Assembly: GCF_014931275.1 (NCBI RefSeq)
Contig: NZ_CP063110.1
Span: 1,038,001-1,102,000 of the forward strand
Reading direction: 5' to 3'
Length of the DNA: 64,000 nucleotides
Origin: Haemophilus parainfluenzae
Lineage (GTDB): Bacteria > Pseudomonadota > Gammaproteobacteria > Enterobacterales > Pasteurellaceae
Part shown: piece after piece, positions 60,828-64,000 of the stretch
How the letters are laid out: every line of letters starts with the position of its first letter
Position numbering within the stretch: the stretch's first letter is position 1
Made by a program: the position numbers and the translations under genes
Notes under the pieces: model-generated
The model's input: the letters and a program-made list of their open reading frames with translations, nothing else
What the model was told of the DNA's origin: nothing
Database searches by the model: none

Positions 60828-60831
60828 GCGA

Positions 60832-61167
60832 ATGACTGCATTAAAGTGGGATTTAATCCAAAATAATGATAAGATAGCTCTCCAATTATCGGGGGAGCTA
60901 TCCCGCAACACGTTGTTACCATTATGGCAACAACGTGCTTCTTTTTTATCAGAAAAGCAAAACAATCAAAGTCTCATTGAATTTGATTTAACTGAAATCA
61001 ATCGAATTGATTCTGCTGGTTTTGCATTATTGTGTGATTTTCTACACGATTGTGAGCAGTTACCAAATAAAAAAGTGCGGTTGATAAACCCTCCAGAACA
61101 GTTATTAACCCTTGCTGATTTAGTGAATTTATCTCATTGGATTAGCACTTTTATCGACCATAATTAA
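60832..61167 (+). CDS. mlaB: STAS-domain protein MlaB
   Basis: A cytoplasmic STAS protein (111 residues) that binds MlaF. The conserved LTEINRIDSAGFALLCDF contains the STAS Asp-Ser-x-Gly. It starts 4 bases after mlaC, consistent with tight coupling. Confidence 0.95.
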   Translation: MTALKWDLIQNNDKIALQLSGELSRNTLLPLWQQRASFLSEKQNNQSLIEFDLTEINRIDSAGFALLCDFLHDCEQLPNKKVRLINPPEQLLTLADLVNLSHWISTFIDHN

Positions 61168-61180
61168 AACGGAAATCCGA

Positions 61181-62727
<1,547 letters not shown>

Positions 62728-62741
62728 TTAAATCCAGATAA

Positions 62742-62773
62742 AAAAGAGCGGTCAATTTTGACCGCTTTTTTAT
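62742..62773. terminator. Bidirectional terminator between murA and yggS
   Basis: AAAAGAGCGGTCA / TGACCGCTTTTTT with loop ATTT. It resembles an inverted USS but has GAGCGGTCA, lacking the AAGTGCGGT core. Confidence 0.85.
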
Positions 62774-62783
62774 TTTCTATCCA

Positions 62784-63491
62784 TTATTTTTTCGAATAAT
62801 CTCTCGCCCCAAAAATGGCTGTGCCAATGCGTACCATGGTTGAACCGCATTTAATGGCACTTTGCATGTCATCGGTCATTCCCATTGAAAGCGTATCAAT
62901 TTGCTGATGAGGCAAAGCGGCTTTAAGTTGTTCAAATAATTGTTCCATCTGGCTAAAAGCCGCTTCTTGTTCAGCAACATTATCTGTTGGTGCAGGGATC
63001 GCCATCAGGCCACGTAAACGTAAGTGCGGTAGATTTTCAATGTGTTTTGCAAGCTCAATCATTTCACTCGGTTGAATACCTGATTTACTGGCTTCATCAC
63101 TGATATTAATTTGAATTAAAACGTTCAAAGGCGCTTTATTGGCAGGACGTTGTTCATTTAAACGATCGGCAATTTTTGCACGTTCTAGCGTTTGCATCCA
63201 ATCGAAATGTTCAGCTACAAGACGGGTTTTATTAGATTGCAATGGGCCAATAAAATGCCATTCAAGTTGAATATTCTGTGCTTCAAAATACTGAATTTTA
63301 TCGACACCTTCTTGAACATAGTTCTCCCCAAATGCTTTTTGTCCGGCTTGGTAGGCTTCTAAAATCGCTTCATTGGGTTTCGTTTTAGAAACCGCTAATA
63401 ACGTGACCGCACTTTCAGGACGATGTGCAAGTTGAGTGGATGTTTGGATTTGTTGATGAATGGTTTCGAGTGCTTGTTGAATTGTCATCAT
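62784..63491 (-). CDS. yggS: YggS-family pyridoxal phosphate homeostasis protein
   Basis: A PLP-binding protein (PLPBP) without known catalytic activity, involved in B6 vitamer and amino-acid homeostasis. 235 residues. The PLP Lys is in LLAVSKTKPNEAI, with GENYVQEGVDKI, WHFIGPLQSNK, and SMGMTDDMQSAI towards the C-terminus. ATG 63491 or 63488 has AGGAAG upstream. The USS encodes SAV in PESAVTLLA. Confidence 0.95.
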   Translation of the reverse strand: MMTIQQALETIHQQIQTSTQLAHRPESAVTLLAVSKTKPNEAILEAYQAGQKAFGENYVQEGVDKIQYFEAQNIQLEWHFIGPLQSNKTRLVAEHFDWMQTLERAKIADRLNEQRPANKAPLNVLIQINISDEASKSGIQPSEMIELAKHIENLPHLRLRGLMAIPAPTDNVAEQEAAFSQMEQLFEQLKAALPHQQIDTLSMGMTDDMQSAIKCGSTMVRIGTAIFGARDYSKK

Positions 63492-63578
63492 TTTCTTCCT
63501 GACCAATGTAAAACTCGTTTTATTCTATACCAAAGTAATGATTTTTAGAAAAAAATCTTCATTTTTTCGATTTTATGT

Positions 63579-63607
63579 TTGACAAGCTCGCGCTTTTTCG
63601 GTATTTC
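63579..63607 (+). promoter_or_regulatory. Promoter of the thr operon
   Basis: TTGACA (63579-63584) and TATTTC (63602-63607) are spaced by 17 bases, 32 bases before the leader peptide ATG. Confidence 0.7.
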
Positions 63608-63639
63608 TAAACACATCTTTTTTTCAAGGTAAAAATACA

Positions 63640-63711
63640 ATGAAAAATAACCGCACTTTCACTATTACCACCATTATTATGACCATTACGACAATTAATG
63701 GGGCGGGTTAG
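63640..63711 (+). CDS. thrL: thr operon leader peptide
   Basis: A 23-codon ORF starting MKNNRTFTITTIIMTITTIN with seven Thr and five Ile codons, the standard sensor of threonine and isoleucine supply. AAGGT precedes the ATG. An attenuator terminator follows. A full USS (ACCGCACTT, 63650-63658) lies inside the coding region. Confidence 0.93.
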   Translation: MKNNRTFTITTIIMTITTINGAG

Positions 63712-63732
63712 TGCGTAGCAAACAGGATCAGG

Positions 63733-63766
63733 AAAACCCGCATTCAGTCTAGTGCGGGTTTTTTAA
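63733..63766 (+). terminator. thr operon attenuator terminator
   Basis: AAACCCGCA / TGCGGGTTT hairpin with T-run between thrL and thrA; it lies 35-67 bases before the thrA start. Confidence 0.88.
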
Positions 63767-63799
63767 TATTTAAAAATCACAACATCTGAGGATATTATC

Positions 63800-64000
63800 A
63801 TGCGCGTATTAAAATTTGGTGGCACTTCATTAGCCAACCCTGAGCGTTTCTCGCAAGCAGCTCAATTAATCGAAAAAGCTCATTTAGAAGAACAAGCAGC
63901 CGGTGTTTTATCCGCTCCTGCTAAAATTACTAATCATCTTGTCGCCCTCTCTGAAAAAGCCGCATTAAACCAACCAACCGATACCCACTTTAACGAAGCC
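63800..64000 (+). CDS. thrA: Aspartokinase I / homoserine dehydrogenase I (5' part)
   Basis: The first 67 codons of the bifunctional enzyme of threonine synthesis. It starts MRVLKFGGTSLANPERFSQA, the aspartokinase KFGGTS motif, and VLSAPAKITNHLVAL follows, matching E. coli ThrA closely. TGAGGA lies 8 bases before the ATG. The gene runs out of the window. Confidence 0.96.
   Translation, partial: MRVLKFGGTSLANPERFSQAAQLIEKAHLEEQAAGVLSAPAKITNHLVALSEKAALNQPTDTHFNEA

Noticed and set aside
62742..62773. USS pair after murA
   Set aside because: The arms read GAGCGGTCA and lack the AAGTGCGGT core, so I list it only as a terminator.

Overview
The window looks like the chromosome of a Haemophilus-type member of the Pasteurellaceae, most like Haemophilus parainfluenzae or a close relative. 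The reasons are the low GC content, the very frequent Hin-type DNA uptake signal AAGTGCGGT / ACCGCACTT inside and between genes, and housekeeping proteins and gene blocks that I recall from H. influenzae. Species level is inference from memory, not from a search. Both ends are cut inside genes: rne on the left and thrA on the right.

Layout. 1-2948: 3' part of rne and a tRNA-Ser. 3017-6510 (minus strand): priC, a YuiF/NhaC-like transporter behind a histidine-type attenuator with a His-rich leader peptide, rnt and gloA. 6680-14150: a large DUF2157/GDYXXLXY membrane protein, cmoA, aspS, a small membrane protein and an Nramp-like transporter that lacks the usual metal-site motifs. 14252-18631: nudB, yebC, a lipoprotein, ruvCAB and a small periplasmic protein. 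19090-22209: cydABX-ybgE behind a perfect FNR-type box. 22281-26982: ybgC-tolQRAB-pal, the envelope-constriction system. 27156-27437: three tRNA-Lys genes. 27561-35637: trmJ, then iscRSU, two tandem-duplicated membrane proteins, iscA-hscB, a DUF2625 protein, hscA-fdx-iscX (iron-sulfur cluster assembly). 35751-44046: the galactose regulon mglBAC (minus), galS (minus) and galTKM (plus), with three matching operator palindromes and three CRP boxes; galE is not here. 44241-55309: a two-partner-secretion / contact-dependent inhibition locus (cdiB, cdiA, cdiI). 55488-57991: corC and lnt. 58063-62727: mlaFEDCB-ibaG-murA (outer-membrane lipid asymmetry, then peptidoglycan precursor synthesis). 62784-63491: yggS (minus). 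63579-64000: the thr operon start with a Thr/Ile-rich leader peptide, attenuator and the first 67 codons of thrA.

Most of the window is core metabolism. The clear accessory element is the cdi locus. CdiA ends in an Endonuclea_NS_2-type nuclease, and the next gene encodes a YezG-family immunity protein, giving a toxin/immunity pair. The extended signal peptide region (ESPR) expected at the CdiA N-terminus lies in a separate short frame that overlaps the main start by ATGA. It is either a frameshift beside a (GA)3 tract or an unusual coupled arrangement. Two similar imperfect inverted-USS hairpins flank the locus. The other observations worth following are the histidine attenuator with a second 18-codon ORF before the transporter, the duplicated genes lodged in the isc operon, and the atypical Nramp protein.
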